Below, piece by piece: positions 16,033 to 24,090 of a DNA stretch of 64,000 nt. How positions within the stretch are numbered: position 1 is the first letter of the stretch; each line of letters starts with the position of its first letter. A program made the position numbers and the translations under genes. The stretch spans positions 1,268,507 through 1,332,506 of the forward strand of contig NZ_AXAU01000001.1 of assembly GCF_000472965.1 (NCBI RefSeq), in the 5' to 3' direction. The notes beneath the pieces are model-generated. The model ran no database searches and had not been told where the DNA came from. It worked only from the letters and a program-made list of their open reading frames with translations. This DNA comes from Bradyrhizobium murdochi (GTDB lineage Bacteria > Pseudomonadota > Alphaproteobacteria > Rhizobiales > Xanthobacteraceae).

Positions 16033-16957
16033 GTGCGAGCTACGAGCAACCGCCTAACCGTTATTGGAGCGCCGACAAGCGCCGGGGCATATGCCCCTGG
16101 GCAGGAGAAAGCAGCCGAAGCATTTCGACGCCATGGATTGATTCCCGCCTTGGAGCGGGTCGGATGGCAAGTTCGTGATATGGGCGACATTTCCTGTTTT
16201 CGTTGGCGCCCGGACCCCGGCAATCCGAAGTCGATGAACCTGGGAGCCGTACGTGAAGCCGCGGGGAGCCGTCGCCCAGCACGTCGCGCGCGCTATGGCG
16301 GATGGCGAGGCGGCGCTGGTCCTTGGCGGTGACTGCACCATCGAGCTGGGCGTCGTTGCCGGCGCGCTGACCGACGATGCTTCGGTTGGATTGATCTATA
16401 TCGATGGTGACGCAGATCTCAACGTGCCGGAAACCGCCGAAGGTTCCCTTGACTGGACTGGCATCGCCCACATGCTTGACCTGCCCGGCGCGCTTCCTGA
16501 ACTGAGCGGTCTCGCATCGAGGCGGCCAATGCTTCGTCCCTCCGAGGTGCTGCTGTTTGGCGCTCATGAGATTACAGCGCCCGAGTCAAGAACAATCGCC
16601 AGCAACAACATTAGACATATTGCTCTGGCGGAGATCAAAGCACACCCGGCGTCTGCAGCCGAACAAGCAAGGGCATGGGGACGCCGGTTTGATCGTCTGC
16701 TCGTTCATATCGACATCGATGTGCTTGCGTTCACATCGTTTCCGATTGCCGAGAACGTCCGCTACGGAGCGCGCGGCATCGGTCTCGAGTTGGAGGAGCT
16801 TGGCAACATACTTGATATCCTCCTGACTGCACCGAACTGGCGCGCGCTTACCATAGCCGAATTGAATCCAGATCACGCACCTGATGAGACCGCCGCATTT
16901 GGCAGCCTCATTGCTATGCTGACGCGGGCACTCGCACCCGTTGCCGCCGATAGGTAG
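16033..16957 (+). pseudogene. arginase-family protein, frameshifted
   Basis: Two frames together give one arginase/ureohydrolase-family protein of about 307 residues. The first part (GTG 16033, GGAG eight bases ahead) reads 'LTVIGAPTSAGAYAPGQEKA' and stays in frame to about 16258; the second carries 'GGDCTIELG', 'YIDGDADLN' and 'HIDIDVLAF', the metal-binding blocks. Removing one G from the GGGG at 16263-16266 joins them cleanly. The Asp/His pattern differs from true arginase (Cys for the His in GGDH), as in a broader subgroup. Either the gene is broken in this strain or the base is a sequencing error. Confidence 0.82.
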
Positions 16958-17015
16958 GAACCGCGCGATCGGAGTTACGTACCAGGCCTCCGCGTGTATC
17001 CGTGACCTAAGCTTC

Positions 17016-18464
17016 TCAGCGGTGAACATATCGCAACGTCAACCCACCATTGCTGGTTGGGAAGAAATTGCCATGGAAGCCAAAAGGAATTTGATGGGGG
17101 CATTCCGCCCGAGCGATCTCGGTCATGCGTGTTGCATCGAGAACGAGGAGAAACGACCTGTCATTCCGCCCGTCCAGAACGACCGAAAGCAACGCGCCCT
17201 CAGCTTCGCTGCCAGCATCCGGCGCGGCTACGAACACCGGCTCTCCCGGATAGCATTCGGGCTCTGCCCACACAGTGCACTCGCCCGTCTCCACATCGAT
17301 CCGGACAAGGCTGTCGAGGAAATTTCCCGGCTGTCGATTCCCTGTGCCCCAGACCACACGGTAGGGCTCTCCAGCGACCCTGCCATAGTCGACCCGAGGC
17401 AGTTCGATGGCGGTAGTGGCGATCTGATTCTTCTGCGCGGTGCAATTTGCGGTGCCGAACGGAACGACATAGCGAGAGAGGGAGCCCACCGCGTCGACCG
17501 GCTTACCGGCGCGCAGACGCGAAAGGTAGAGCTGATCGATGATACCAGCGTCGGGGTACGTGACGAGGTCGAGCACGAGTTCGCCGCCTCGCTCATAGGC
17601 ATTGACATGATGAAAGGCGAAGACCGCTTCGGCTTCCGCCGTGGCGATGCGTCGGCCCGTGTCCTTCTCGACGACCTGGAAGCGCAGGCCGCGCTCCGGT
17701 TGCCACCGATAATTCTTGATGAAGGGTTCGCCTCTCAGGAGCAACCGCAAAGGACTGACCACCAGCGGAAACTCCGTCAGGACGAGATAGCGCCTGGTCA
17801 TCGCGAAACTATGCATGTACGCGGGCCGATCCACCGGTAAATCGGCGATCGTGGTTTCAGCGCCGTTCTCATCCGCCACGCGAAACAGCCGGTACCGACT
17901 TCGCCGGCCGAATTCCACCACATAGCTGAACTGACAGCGGCGGGTTGCGTCATGGTGTGGATGAGCAATCGAGATCTGGCCGCCGAGCTGCTTGCCGTAT
18001 TCGTAATGCCCCAGTGTTTCGAGGGTTTCGGAATCGAACCGCACCGGCAGGGTCGTTTCCGTGAGCGCCACCAACGATCCACCAAGAGCGTTGACGCTGA
18101 CATTGCAATTATCGGTCGGCTTATCGAAAAACCTGGAGAGCACTCTGCCGAACAGCGTCCGACAGGGGTCGCTCGCAAACTCGCGCCGGCTCAAGCGTCC
18201 GGATCGCCGCTGTTCCCGATAGTTCGCCGAATGGATGAACCGATTCGCATAGGAGACCTTGCCGTCGACGAAGGCAAACCGGTGCAGCATGGCGAGGCCG
18301 TCGAACCAGTGATTCACGGTTTGCTTGCCGAGATCGAATTTCGCCGGCGCAGTGCGGAGCAACGCGCCCGACAGCCATGCCGGTACGGTGCCGATGACGG
18401 GAAGGCTCTCGACCGCAACCTCGCGGTCGAGATCAGCAAAGCCTTTGGCAAACATGGCGGTCAT
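17016..18464 (-). CDS. carotenoid oxygenase (RPE65/CCD family)
   Basis: A 482-residue non-heme iron oxygenase family protein that cleaves double bases of carotenoids or similar polyenes and stilbenes. The four iron-binding histidines have clear candidates: H168/H170 in 'SIAHPHHD', H218 in 'YMHSFA', H285 in 'FAFHHVNAYE' and H464 in 'FGFHGNFF'. The opening 'GTVPAWLSGALLRTAPAKFD' is also characteristic. No carotenoid or retinal synthesis genes are nearby. The gene converges with the arginase-family pseudogene (59-base gap) and lies 79 bases downstream of the flavoprotein gene on the same strand. Its substrate is unknown. Confidence 0.9.
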   Translation of the reverse strand: MTAMFAKGFADLDREVAVESLPVIGTVPAWLSGALLRTAPAKFDLGKQTVNHWFDGLAMLHRFAFVDGKVSYANRFIHSANYREQRRSGRLSRREFASDPCRTLFGRVLSRFFDKPTDNCNVSVNALGGSLVALTETTLPVRFDSETLETLGHYEYGKQLGGQISIAHPHHDATRRCQFSYVVEFGRRSRYRLFRVADENGAETTIADLPVDRPAYMHSFAMTRRYLVLTEFPLVVSPLRLLLRGEPFIKNYRWQPERGLRFQVVEKDTGRRIATAEAEAVFAFHHVNAYERGGELVLDLVTYPDAGIIDQLYLSRLRAGKPVDAVGSLSRYVVPFGTANCTAQKNQIATTAIELPRVDYGRVAGEPYRVVWGTGNRQPGNFLDSLVRIDVETGECTVWAEPECYPGEPVFVAAPDAGSEAEGALLSVVLDGRNDRSFLLVLDATRMTEIARAECPHQIPFGFHGNFFPTSNGGLTLRYVHR

Positions 18465-18543
18465 GGCGTTATCCAGATCTATCGTCTAACGCACAGGCGC
18501 GCGATTTGGTCCCGCTCGGGCGCCCTCGCCCTCCGTTCTGAGA

Positions 18544-19422
18544 CTAGAAGATGAGGGATCGGTGGGCGGCCACGCCGGCCATGCTTCCGTCTGATACGGC
18601 AAGCGCGATCGATCCGGCGGCGCGCGCGACATCGCCACAGGCAAATATGCCGGGAACTGAAGTTTGCTGCTGCTCGTCAACCCCGATGAATTTTCCGAGC
18701 GGCCCGTCCTTCAAGTCGCAACCAAGCTGTTCGGCAAGCGGGCCTCCCATGGTCCGGGTAGCCGTGAAGATGCCGGCGAATTCAATCGTGTGGCCATTCG
18801 CGAGTTCAACGGTTGGGCGCTCTCCGAATATCCGCTGAACGCGGCTCTCTTCCACCGAGACGCCACGCCTGGCCAAGGCGGACAGTTGCGTTTCGTCCGG
18901 GACAAATCTGTTGTTGATCAGTAGCGTGGTTGGCCCCCAGTCGGGCAGCATCATGGCATGATGCATGGAGATCGCACTGGTCGCCAAGACGCCGATCGGG
19001 CCTCGTTCGAGTTCGTAACCATGACAATAAGGGCAATGGAAAATCGAACTGCCCCACCGGTCGGCGAGGCCCGGGATATCAGGCAGGACATCGACGACAC
19101 CTCCGGCGAAAATCAGCCGCTTGCCATGGAAGGTGTTGCTGTGCGTCTCGACGCAAAATCCCGCCTCCGTGCGTCGCACCTTTGACGCCGATCCCTTCAG
19201 CGTTGCGACGGTGACATAGCGCGCCAACTGGCTCGTTGCCTCAGCGATAATTTCGCCCGGCGCCACGCCATCACGCCCGAAAAAGCCATGAGAGGCCGAT
19301 GCAAAGCGGTTGCGTCGCTGACCCGCATCGATGATGAGTACGGTCCGCCGCGCCCGCCCCAGTTGAAGCGCCGCCGAAAGGCCAGCGAAACTGCCGCCGA
19401 CAACAATGACATCGAAGTTCAT
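18544..19422 (-). CDS. thioredoxin-reductase-like FAD oxidoreductase
   Basis: A 292-residue NAD(P)H/FAD enzyme of the thioredoxin reductase-like family. It has the FAD motif 'VVGGSFAGLSAALQLGRA' (7-24), a redox cysteine pair C130-P-Y-C133 ('FHCPYCHGYE') and the C-terminal FAD motif 'GIFACGDVARA'. The second nucleotide-binding glycine motif is degenerate ('IGVLATSAIS'), so the electron donor and even disulfide function are uncertain. It is divergent from an Rrf2 gene, with an inverted repeat between them. The pair flavoprotein/Rrf2 is a common arrangement in this group. It may reduce a small disulfide or electrophile. Confidence 0.85.
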   Translation of the reverse strand: MNFDVIVVGGSFAGLSAALQLGRARRTVLIIDAGQRRNRFASASHGFFGRDGVAPGEIIAEATSQLARYVTVATLKGSASKVRRTEAGFCVETHSNTFHGKRLIFAGGVVDVLPDIPGLADRWGSSIFHCPYCHGYELERGPIGVLATSAISMHHAMMLPDWGPTTLLINNRFVPDETQLSALARRGVSVEESRVQRIFGERPTVELANGHTIEFAGIFTATRTMGGPLAEQLGCDLKDGPLGKFIGVDEQQQTSVPGIFACGDVARAAGSIALAVSDGSMAGVAAHRSLIF

Positions 19423-19439
19423 GATGATCTCCCATTCTA

Positions 19440-19462
19440 ATCGTAACTATTACTAGTACGAT
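19440..19462. promoter_or_regulatory. inverted repeat between flavoprotein and Rrf2 genes
   Basis: Perfect arms ATCGTA (19440-19445) and TACGAT (19457-19462) enclose 11 AT-rich bases. The site lies 18 bases upstream of the flavoprotein ATG and about 90 bases upstream of the Rrf2 start, a suitable place for an Rrf2 operator. Confidence 0.45.
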
Positions 19463-19553
19463 ATTGCAGACGCATCAACGAATTTGTTACTGTGTCAGTT
19501 GCGGAACCGATGGAAGCGGTCTAAACTACGATGACATCAAGCGAGGTTCCGCC

Positions 19554-19964
19554 GTGAGCAAGGACACAAGGCTCGCCCGCGTTGCGCATGTCCTGGTTCA
19601 CATGAGCTTCAACGAGGGCACAGCAACATCTGAGACGATCGCGGCGATGCTCGATACCAACCCGGTCGTCGTCCGCCGCATCATGGGAGCGCTGCGCGAA
19701 GGTGGCTATGTGTCCTCGGAGCGAGGGCCGAACGGCGGATGGCGGCTGGAACGGCCGCTCCGTGAGATCACGTTTTTGAACATCTACAGGGCATTCGACC
19801 CGGGCTCGCCCTTCACCATCGCAACCAGCGATGATCATCCGAAATGCGTCGTCGAGCGTGCCGCCAACCGCGCTTTGTCGCTTGCATTGTCCGAAGCCAC
19901 GGCCCGTTTTGAGCAGTCTCTTGCGAAAATCACGCTCGACCAACTACTGCCGAGAAAGACTTAG
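19554..19964 (+). CDS. Rrf2-family regulator, single-cysteine type
   Basis: A 136-residue winged-helix regulator. It aligns without gaps to the Rrf2 protein at 12876-13340: 'DTNPVVVRRIMGALREGGYV' matches the recognition helix there, and the only cysteine, C98 ('HPKCVVE'), is in the same position. The Fe-S triad of IscR/NsrR is absent. A GTG start at 19554 is taken, with GAGG upstream; the in-frame extension to 19464 has no family similarity. It faces the thioredoxin-reductase-like gene, its probable target. The shared cysteine suggests both paralogues sense thiol-reactive stress. Confidence 0.87.
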   Translation: MSKDTRLARVAHVLVHMSFNEGTATSETIAAMLDTNPVVVRRIMGALREGGYVSSERGPNGGWRLERPLREITFLNIYRAFDPGSPFTIATSDDHPKCVVERAANRALSLALSEATARFEQSLAKITLDQLLPRKT

Positions 19965-19996
19965 GGCTGCGGCGACCCTATTCGAGGCAAGCGATA

Positions 19997-20353
19997 TTAC
20001 TGGCGGCGAAAGATCATCCCGCCGTGATGGAGGGTATCCTTGTCGACGAACTTGCCGTCAGCGGTAAAACCGGTGTCGTCCCAATAATCGATGTGATCGC
20101 CCTTGATCTCGTAGCGCCCTTGATAGGCGCTCTTGCGCGTGCCGCGGGCTTCGTCGTAGCGGCCGTTCGGAAGAAGCTCATGGCGAATGTGGCCGCCATC
20201 GGTCACCCACATGCCAACATAGGGATGCTGCGTCATTGTTTTCTCCATGGACTGCTGTTCGGATTTGCTGGCTGGTGCGGCCTCGCCGGAAGCGACAGCC
20301 ACCGATAGTCCGAGGACACAAAGGGATCCCACGATCAGCGCACGACAGGTCAT
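19997..20353 (-). CDS. Atu4866-domain exported protein
   Basis: A 118-residue protein: a signal peptide (residues 1-27, ending near SGEA), then the Atu4866 domain, a small beta-barrel family named after an Agrobacterium protein of solved structure and unknown role. Diagnostic words are 'YVGMWVTDGGHIRHELLPNGRYDEARG', 'YQGRYEIKGDHIDYWDDTGFTADG' and 'LHHGGMIF'. The ATG at 20353 fits the signal peptide; the longer frame does not. It is the last gene of an operon with the NTF2-like and aldo/keto reductase genes. A lipocalin-like ligand-binding role is suspected for the fold but not shown. Confidence 0.85.
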   Translation of the reverse strand: MTCRALIVGSLCVLGLSVAVASGEAAPASKSEQQSMEKTMTQHPYVGMWVTDGGHIRHELLPNGRYDEARGTRKSAYQGRYEIKGDHIDYWDDTGFTADGKFVDKDTLHHGGMIFRRQ

Positions 20354-20384
20354 CTCGTTTTCCTCCAAATGATCGGCTGGCGTC

Positions 20385-20903
20385 TTACTGCTGCTGAGGC
20401 ACGGGAATACGCCGCAGGACATCTTCGTACGGAGCGAGGTCGAGATAGGCCGTCACATCAGTTGCTTTTCCGTCGTGCATGCGGAAGATCCAGGCATAGC
20501 TGTTGCTGTAGCCCCTGCCGTCGTGGGCGACCCCGCTCCCCTCCCAGTGAGCGATCACATGATCGCCATCGGCAAAGATCCGCACGGCTGTTGGGCGGAC
20601 GGGCCTGGACAATCTCTCCGCGAATGGGCGGACAGCTCGCTCCAGAAAGGCCTCACGTCCCTTGAACTCCCCGGCGCCTGGACTCGATCCTTTGATCCTC
20701 CAGATGACATTCTCGGCAAGCACATCGTTGAAGAAGGACGTTCCGCCCGCCGCCCAGCGATGAAAGGCTTCGGCGACCACTCGCTTGTTATCATCTTCCG
20801 CCGTGCTCGTCTGACCACAGGGGGCAGCCGTGGTCAGGCTGGAAGCGGTGAACATTGCGGCGCACAGGCACCATGCGAGTGCGCGAGTTGCCAGGGCTCT
20901 CAT
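20385..20903 (-). CDS. exported NTF2/SnoaL-like protein
   Basis: A 172-residue protein with a signal peptide (hydrophobic residues 6-25) and a cystatin-like NTF2/SnoaL domain: 'VVAEAFHRWAAGGTSFFNDVLAENVIWRIKG', 'DGDHVIAHWEGSG' and 'DVTAYLDLAPYEDVLRR' are typical. The ATG at 20903 has AAAGGAG eight bases ahead. It lies 32 bases after the aldo/keto reductase gene and 31 before the Atu4866 gene, all on one strand. Members of this fold bind or isomerise small molecules; no catalytic pair is certain here. Its export suggests action on a periplasmic compound. Confidence 0.85.
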   Translation of the reverse strand: MRALATRALAWCLCAAMFTASSLTTAAPCGQTSTAEDDNKRVVAEAFHRWAAGGTSFFNDVLAENVIWRIKGSSPGAGEFKGREAFLERAVRPFAERLSRPVRPTAVRIFADGDHVIAHWEGSGVAHDGRGYSNSYAWIFRMHDGKATDVTAYLDLAPYEDVLRRIPVPQQQ

Positions 20904-20935
20904 GAATTTCTCCTTTGCTGCTGCAATTCCTTCTC

Positions 20936-21997
20936 TCAATTCCGCAGGGCGACGGACGCGCCGCCGAAGATGAGCTGCTGAACCATGGGACGGCCCACGA
21001 AGCGGATGGGAAAGATCGGGTCGGGCGCACTCGCCTGATTGAGCCGATCGAGATGTTCAGGCGACAGTACGAGCCCAAGGGCACCGAGATTGTCCTCTGC
21101 CTGGGCAACTGTGCGCGCACCCATGACAGGCGACGTGACGGCAGGGTTCGCGAGCGTCCAGGCGATCGCCACCTGCGACGCGCTCGCGCCGACTTCCTCG
21201 GCCACAGCACGGACCACATCGGCGATTTCGATGGACCGCTCATTGAGGTGGCCGGACGACGCAATGACGCCCTTGCGCGTCGGCGAGATGCTTGTGTCGC
21301 GCGAGTCCGCAATATCCGAACGCGTGTACTTGCCGGTCAACACGCCACCGCCGAGCGGCGACCAGGGCAGCACGCCCATGCCGAGCGCTTCTGCCATCGG
21401 CATGAGTTCATGCTCGACCGTGCGCTCGACCAGCCTGTATTCGATCTGCAGCGCCACGAAAGGTGACCAGCCGCGGAGATCGGCGATCGTCTGCATCTGG
21501 GAGACACGCCAGGCCGGCGTATTGCAGATGCCGATGTAGTGGATCTTGCCTGATCGCACCAGATCGTCGAGCCCGCGCATCACCTCATCGCACTGCGTGG
21601 TCATGTCCCAGCCGTGCAGGTAGAACAGGTCAATGCGGTCGGTGTTGAGCTGCCGCAGGCTCTGCTCCACCGAGCGCAGCATATTGAGCCGGTGGTTGCC
21701 TCCCGAGTTCGGGTTGCCCGATTCGCGCGCCATGGTGAATTTGGTCGCGAGCACGATACGGTCGCGCTTGTCCTTGATGAACTCGCCGACGATGCGCTCG
21801 GAGGCACCGTCGGTGTAGTTCACGGCGGTATCGACAAAGTTGCCACCGCGATCGGCGTAAAGATCGAAGATCCGACGCGCCCCGCCCGCATCGGCGCCCC
21901 AGCCCCAGTCCGGACCAAAGGTCATCGTGCCGAGCGCGATTGGGGATACCCGCAATCCGGACCGTCCGAGCAGACGGTAATTATCCAGAGATGTCAT
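20936..21997 (-). CDS. aldo/keto reductase
   Basis: A 353-residue NADPH-dependent (beta/alpha)8-barrel reductase of aldehydes and ketones. The catalytic tetrad is visible: Asp in 'NFVDTAVNYTDG', the Tyr of the same motif, Lys in 'VLATKF' and His in 'FYLHGWD'. The C-terminal cofactor region 'VTSPVMGARTVAQAEDNL' is as expected. It begins with ATG 21997, with GGAGG ten bases ahead, and heads an operon with the NTF2-like and Atu4866 genes. It is divergent from a LysR regulator, the usual arrangement for inducible detoxification. The natural substrate is not known. Confidence 0.9.
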   Translation of the reverse strand: MTSLDNYRLLGRSGLRVSPIALGTMTFGPDWGWGADAGGARRIFDLYADRGGNFVDTAVNYTDGASERIVGEFIKDKRDRIVLATKFTMARESGNPNSGGNHRLNMLRSVEQSLRQLNTDRIDLFYLHGWDMTTQCDEVMRGLDDLVRSGKIHYIGICNTPAWRVSQMQTIADLRGWSPFVALQIEYRLVERTVEHELMPMAEALGMGVLPWSPLGGGVLTGKYTRSDIADSRDTSISPTRKGVIASSGHLNERSIEIADVVRAVAEEVGASASQVAIAWTLANPAVTSPVMGARTVAQAEDNLGALGLVLSPEHLDRLNQASAPDPIFPIRFVGRPMVQQLIFGGASVALRN

Positions 21998-22075
21998 CGT
22001 CGGTGCCTCCAACTTCTGTCGAGACGCACATACGACAAGGCCATCGGTGAAAAAATTTGCTCAATCGTGACCGGC

Positions 22076-22096
22076 TTGGTAAGATTGGCTAACCAA
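22076..22096. promoter_or_regulatory. candidate LysR-type operator
   Basis: TTGGT (22076-22080) and ACCAA (22092-22096) are perfect inverted arms separated by 11 bases, the spacing of a T-N11-A LysR box. It overlaps the LysR start codon, which would fit autorepression, and lies about 80 bases from the reductase start. The arms are short, so chance is possible. Confidence 0.35.
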
Positions 22097-22986
22097 TGAC
22101 GACAGACCTGAACCTCGTTTCGGTTTTCCTGGCGGTCGCTGAAGCGAAAAGCTTTCGCGGTGCTGCCGAACGGCTAGGCGTGACGCGTTCGGCGGTGAGC
22201 CAGGCGATCCGGCGAATGGAAGACCGGATGGGCGTGGCGCTCGTGCAGCGGACAACGCGCAGCGTCAGCCTCACCGAGGCCGGCGTGCGACTGCACCAGC
22301 GCGTCGCGCCAGCCATTGCCGAAGTCGAACTCGCCCTCGACACCGCGCGGGATCGCGACGCCAAGCCGACCGGACAGCTACGGCTCGCGGTATCTTCGAT
22401 CGCCGAGCGCTTCATCTGCGGGCCGCTGCTTGCGGGTTTTACGCACGCTTATCCAGCCGTGCAGATCGACATCACCGTCACCGACGAGGAGTTCGATATC
22501 GTCGCCGAGGGTTATGATGCCGGCGTTCGTCTTGGCGAGGTGATCGAGCAGGACATGATCGCCGTGCCGGTTTCGGGCGACCAGCGCCAGATGGTTGTCG
22601 CTGCACCGTCGTATCTGGCGCGCTTTGGCGCGCCCGTACACCCGACCGAGCTTGCGCAGCACTGTTGCATCGGCTGGCGTCCGGCGCCCGACGTGGCGCC
22701 CTATCGCTGGGAGTTCGAAGAAGACGGCCGCGAGTTCGACGTCGCCGTCAATCCCAGGATCACGACGAATGACATGTGGGTCATGGTACGGACCGCTTGC
22801 GCCGGCGGCGGCCTGACGTTCGGCATGGAGGAGACGTTCAGGCCCTACATCGAGCGCGGCGAGCTGGTGCCGCTGCTGGAGCAGTATTGCCCGCCCTTTC
22901 AGGGCTTCTTTCTCTATTTCGCGGACCGACGAAACCTGCCGCCAAAACTGCGTGCGCTGATTGACCACGTGCGATATCGGCCTTGA
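22096..22986 (+). CDS. LysR-family transcriptional regulator
   Basis: A 296-residue regulator. The N-terminal winged helix is clear ('LVSVFLAVAEAKSFRGAAERLGVTRSAVSQAIRRMEDRMG', residues 7-46), followed by a linker helix and a periplasmic-binding-like effector domain ('GQLRLAVSSIAERF...'). The effector domain resembles that of the large aldo/keto- and dehydrogenase-linked LysR subgroup. It is divergent from the aldo/keto reductase operon across about 98 bases, so I infer that it controls that operon in response to an unknown small molecule. The gene ends a few bases before the Xre/RES promoter. Confidence 0.92.
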   Translation: MTTDLNLVSVFLAVAEAKSFRGAAERLGVTRSAVSQAIRRMEDRMGVALVQRTTRSVSLTEAGVRLHQRVAPAIAEVELALDTARDRDAKPTGQLRLAVSSIAERFICGPLLAGFTHAYPAVQIDITVTDEEFDIVAEGYDAGVRLGEVIEQDMIAVPVSGDQRQMVVAAPSYLARFGAPVHPTELAQHCCIGWRPAPDVAPYRWEFEEDGREFDVAVNPRITTNDMWVMVRTACAGGGLTFGMEETFRPYIERGELVPLLEQYCPPFQGFFLYFADRRNLPPKLRALIDHVRYRP

Positions 22987-23023
22987 CTATGTCTCATCTG
23001 AGGCATACTTTTGTCTCATCTGA
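22983..23023 (+). promoter_or_regulatory. Xre/RES promoter with direct-repeat operators
   Basis: Two identical TGTCTCATCTGA words at 22990-23001 and 23012-23023 are 22 bp apart, two helical turns. A promoter with TTGACT (22983-22988) and ATACTT (23005-23010), spacing 16, overlaps them. The repeats are well placed for autorepression by the Xre antitoxin. The promoter starts inside the last codons of the LysR gene. Confidence 0.6.
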
Positions 23024-23037
23024 TTTTGAGGGTTCCC

Positions 23038-23472
23038 GTGAGCCATCTAGCCGCGATCCTGGCCGGTCTGCTCGGCGTCAGGCCGAAGAATACGGAGACG
23101 ACGCTTACCCTCGCCCGTTCCGTGGAGAAGGGCCTGCCGGTATCGGCGTTGGACAAATTCGCCGGCCGCGTATCCCCGCAGGACGTCCGTCACTTCACCT
23201 ATCGTGTGGTGCCGAAGCCGACGCTGGAACGGCGCCGCAAGGAAAAGCAGCATCTCACGACCGAAGAGAGCGACCGGCTCGCGCGTGTCGCAAAAGTATT
23301 CGCCTTCGGCCTCGAAGTGTTTCGCGACGAAGCCAAGGTGCGCGATTTTCTCAACCGGCCGCACCCGATGCTTGAAGACAAGACCCCGCTCGAACTGGCC
23401 TTGGCAACCGGCCCCGGGGCGGACGCCGTCGTCAACCTGCTGGGGCGTACAGCCTATAGCGGCGGCGTCTAA
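23038..23472 (+). CDS. Xre/MbcA/ParS antitoxin (type II TA)
   Basis: A 144-residue antitoxin. The C-terminal half carries the ParS/MbcA toxin-binding domain (DUF2384) with 'VFAFGLEVFRDEAKVRDFLNRPHPMLEDKTPLELALATGPGADAVVNLLGR'-type order: the paired helices, 'FLNRPHP' and 'PLELA' are diagnostic. The N-terminal half is a Xre-like DNA-binding helix bundle. GTG 23038 has GAGGG five bases ahead; an earlier TTG would lie inside the operator. Two bases separate its stop from the toxin start. It is presumed to bind the RES toxin and to repress the pair through the repeats at 22990-23023. Confidence 0.88.
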   Translation: MSHLAAILAGLLGVRPKNTETTLTLARSVEKGLPVSALDKFAGRVSPQDVRHFTYRVVPKPTLERRRKEKQHLTTEESDRLARVAKVFAFGLEVFRDEAKVRDFLNRPHPMLEDKTPLELALATGPGADAVVNLLGRTAYSGGV

Positions 23473-23474
23473 GC

Positions 23475-23951
23475 GTGCCGAACAGCGATCGTGTCCTGAC
23501 ATGCTATCGCATCGGGGACCCAGACGGCGCCTACCCCGTGTACGATGCCGAGGGATCGCGCCTCTACCCGGGCCGGTGGAATACGCATACCAGCCCGATG
23601 ATCTATGCATCCGAGCACTATTCCACCGCCATGCTCGAAAAGCTGGTGCATGCCAATTTGGTGATGCCCGCCAACCAGCACTTCATCGAGATCACGATAC
23701 CAAACGGCGTGTCGTATGACGTTTTCCAAACTGCGGCGCATCCCGGCTGGGATTCACGCAACGAAACCATCTGCAAGAGCTTCGGCCAGAAATGGTACGA
23801 GGAGAAGCGTTCGGCGCTCCTGATCGTCCCCTCAATCCCGGCGCGGCTGGAGCGCAACTTTCTGATCAACCCGGCTCATCCGGAAGCCAGAAACATCGCG
23901 CACACCCTGCCCGAGCCGGTGTGGTGGGATGAGCGGCTTTATGGGCGGTAG
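23475..23951 (+). CDS. RES-domain toxin (NAD+ phosphorylase)
   Basis: A 158-residue RES toxin. The family name comes from the conserved Arg-Glu-Ser: Arg in 'PGRWNT' (about residue 35), Glu in 'YASEHYS' (about 47) and Ser in 'LIVPS' (about 118). Studied homologues (MbcT of Mycobacterium, RES of Pseudomonas and Photorhabdus) degrade NAD+, stopping growth when the antitoxin is lost. It begins with GTG two bases after the Xre stop, so the pair is co-transcribed and probably coupled. All three residues are present, so it looks active. The role may be stress response or phage defence. Confidence 0.9.
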   Translation: MPNSDRVLTCYRIGDPDGAYPVYDAEGSRLYPGRWNTHTSPMIYASEHYSTAMLEKLVHANLVMPANQHFIEITIPNGVSYDVFQTAAHPGWDSRNETICKSFGQKWYEEKRSALLIVPSIPARLERNFLINPAHPEARNIAHTLPEPVWWDERLYGR

Positions 23952-24090
23952 CTAGTCCGATTCGGCGGAAGACCCCCTGCGCTATTCACCCCCTGCTGTC
24001 GGTTTCGTCAATGGAACGATACAACCTGCGCCCCAGTTAACCAGCTCCATGTCGCGGAACGATGAAGTTGTTCCAGCCCGGGAGATCGCC

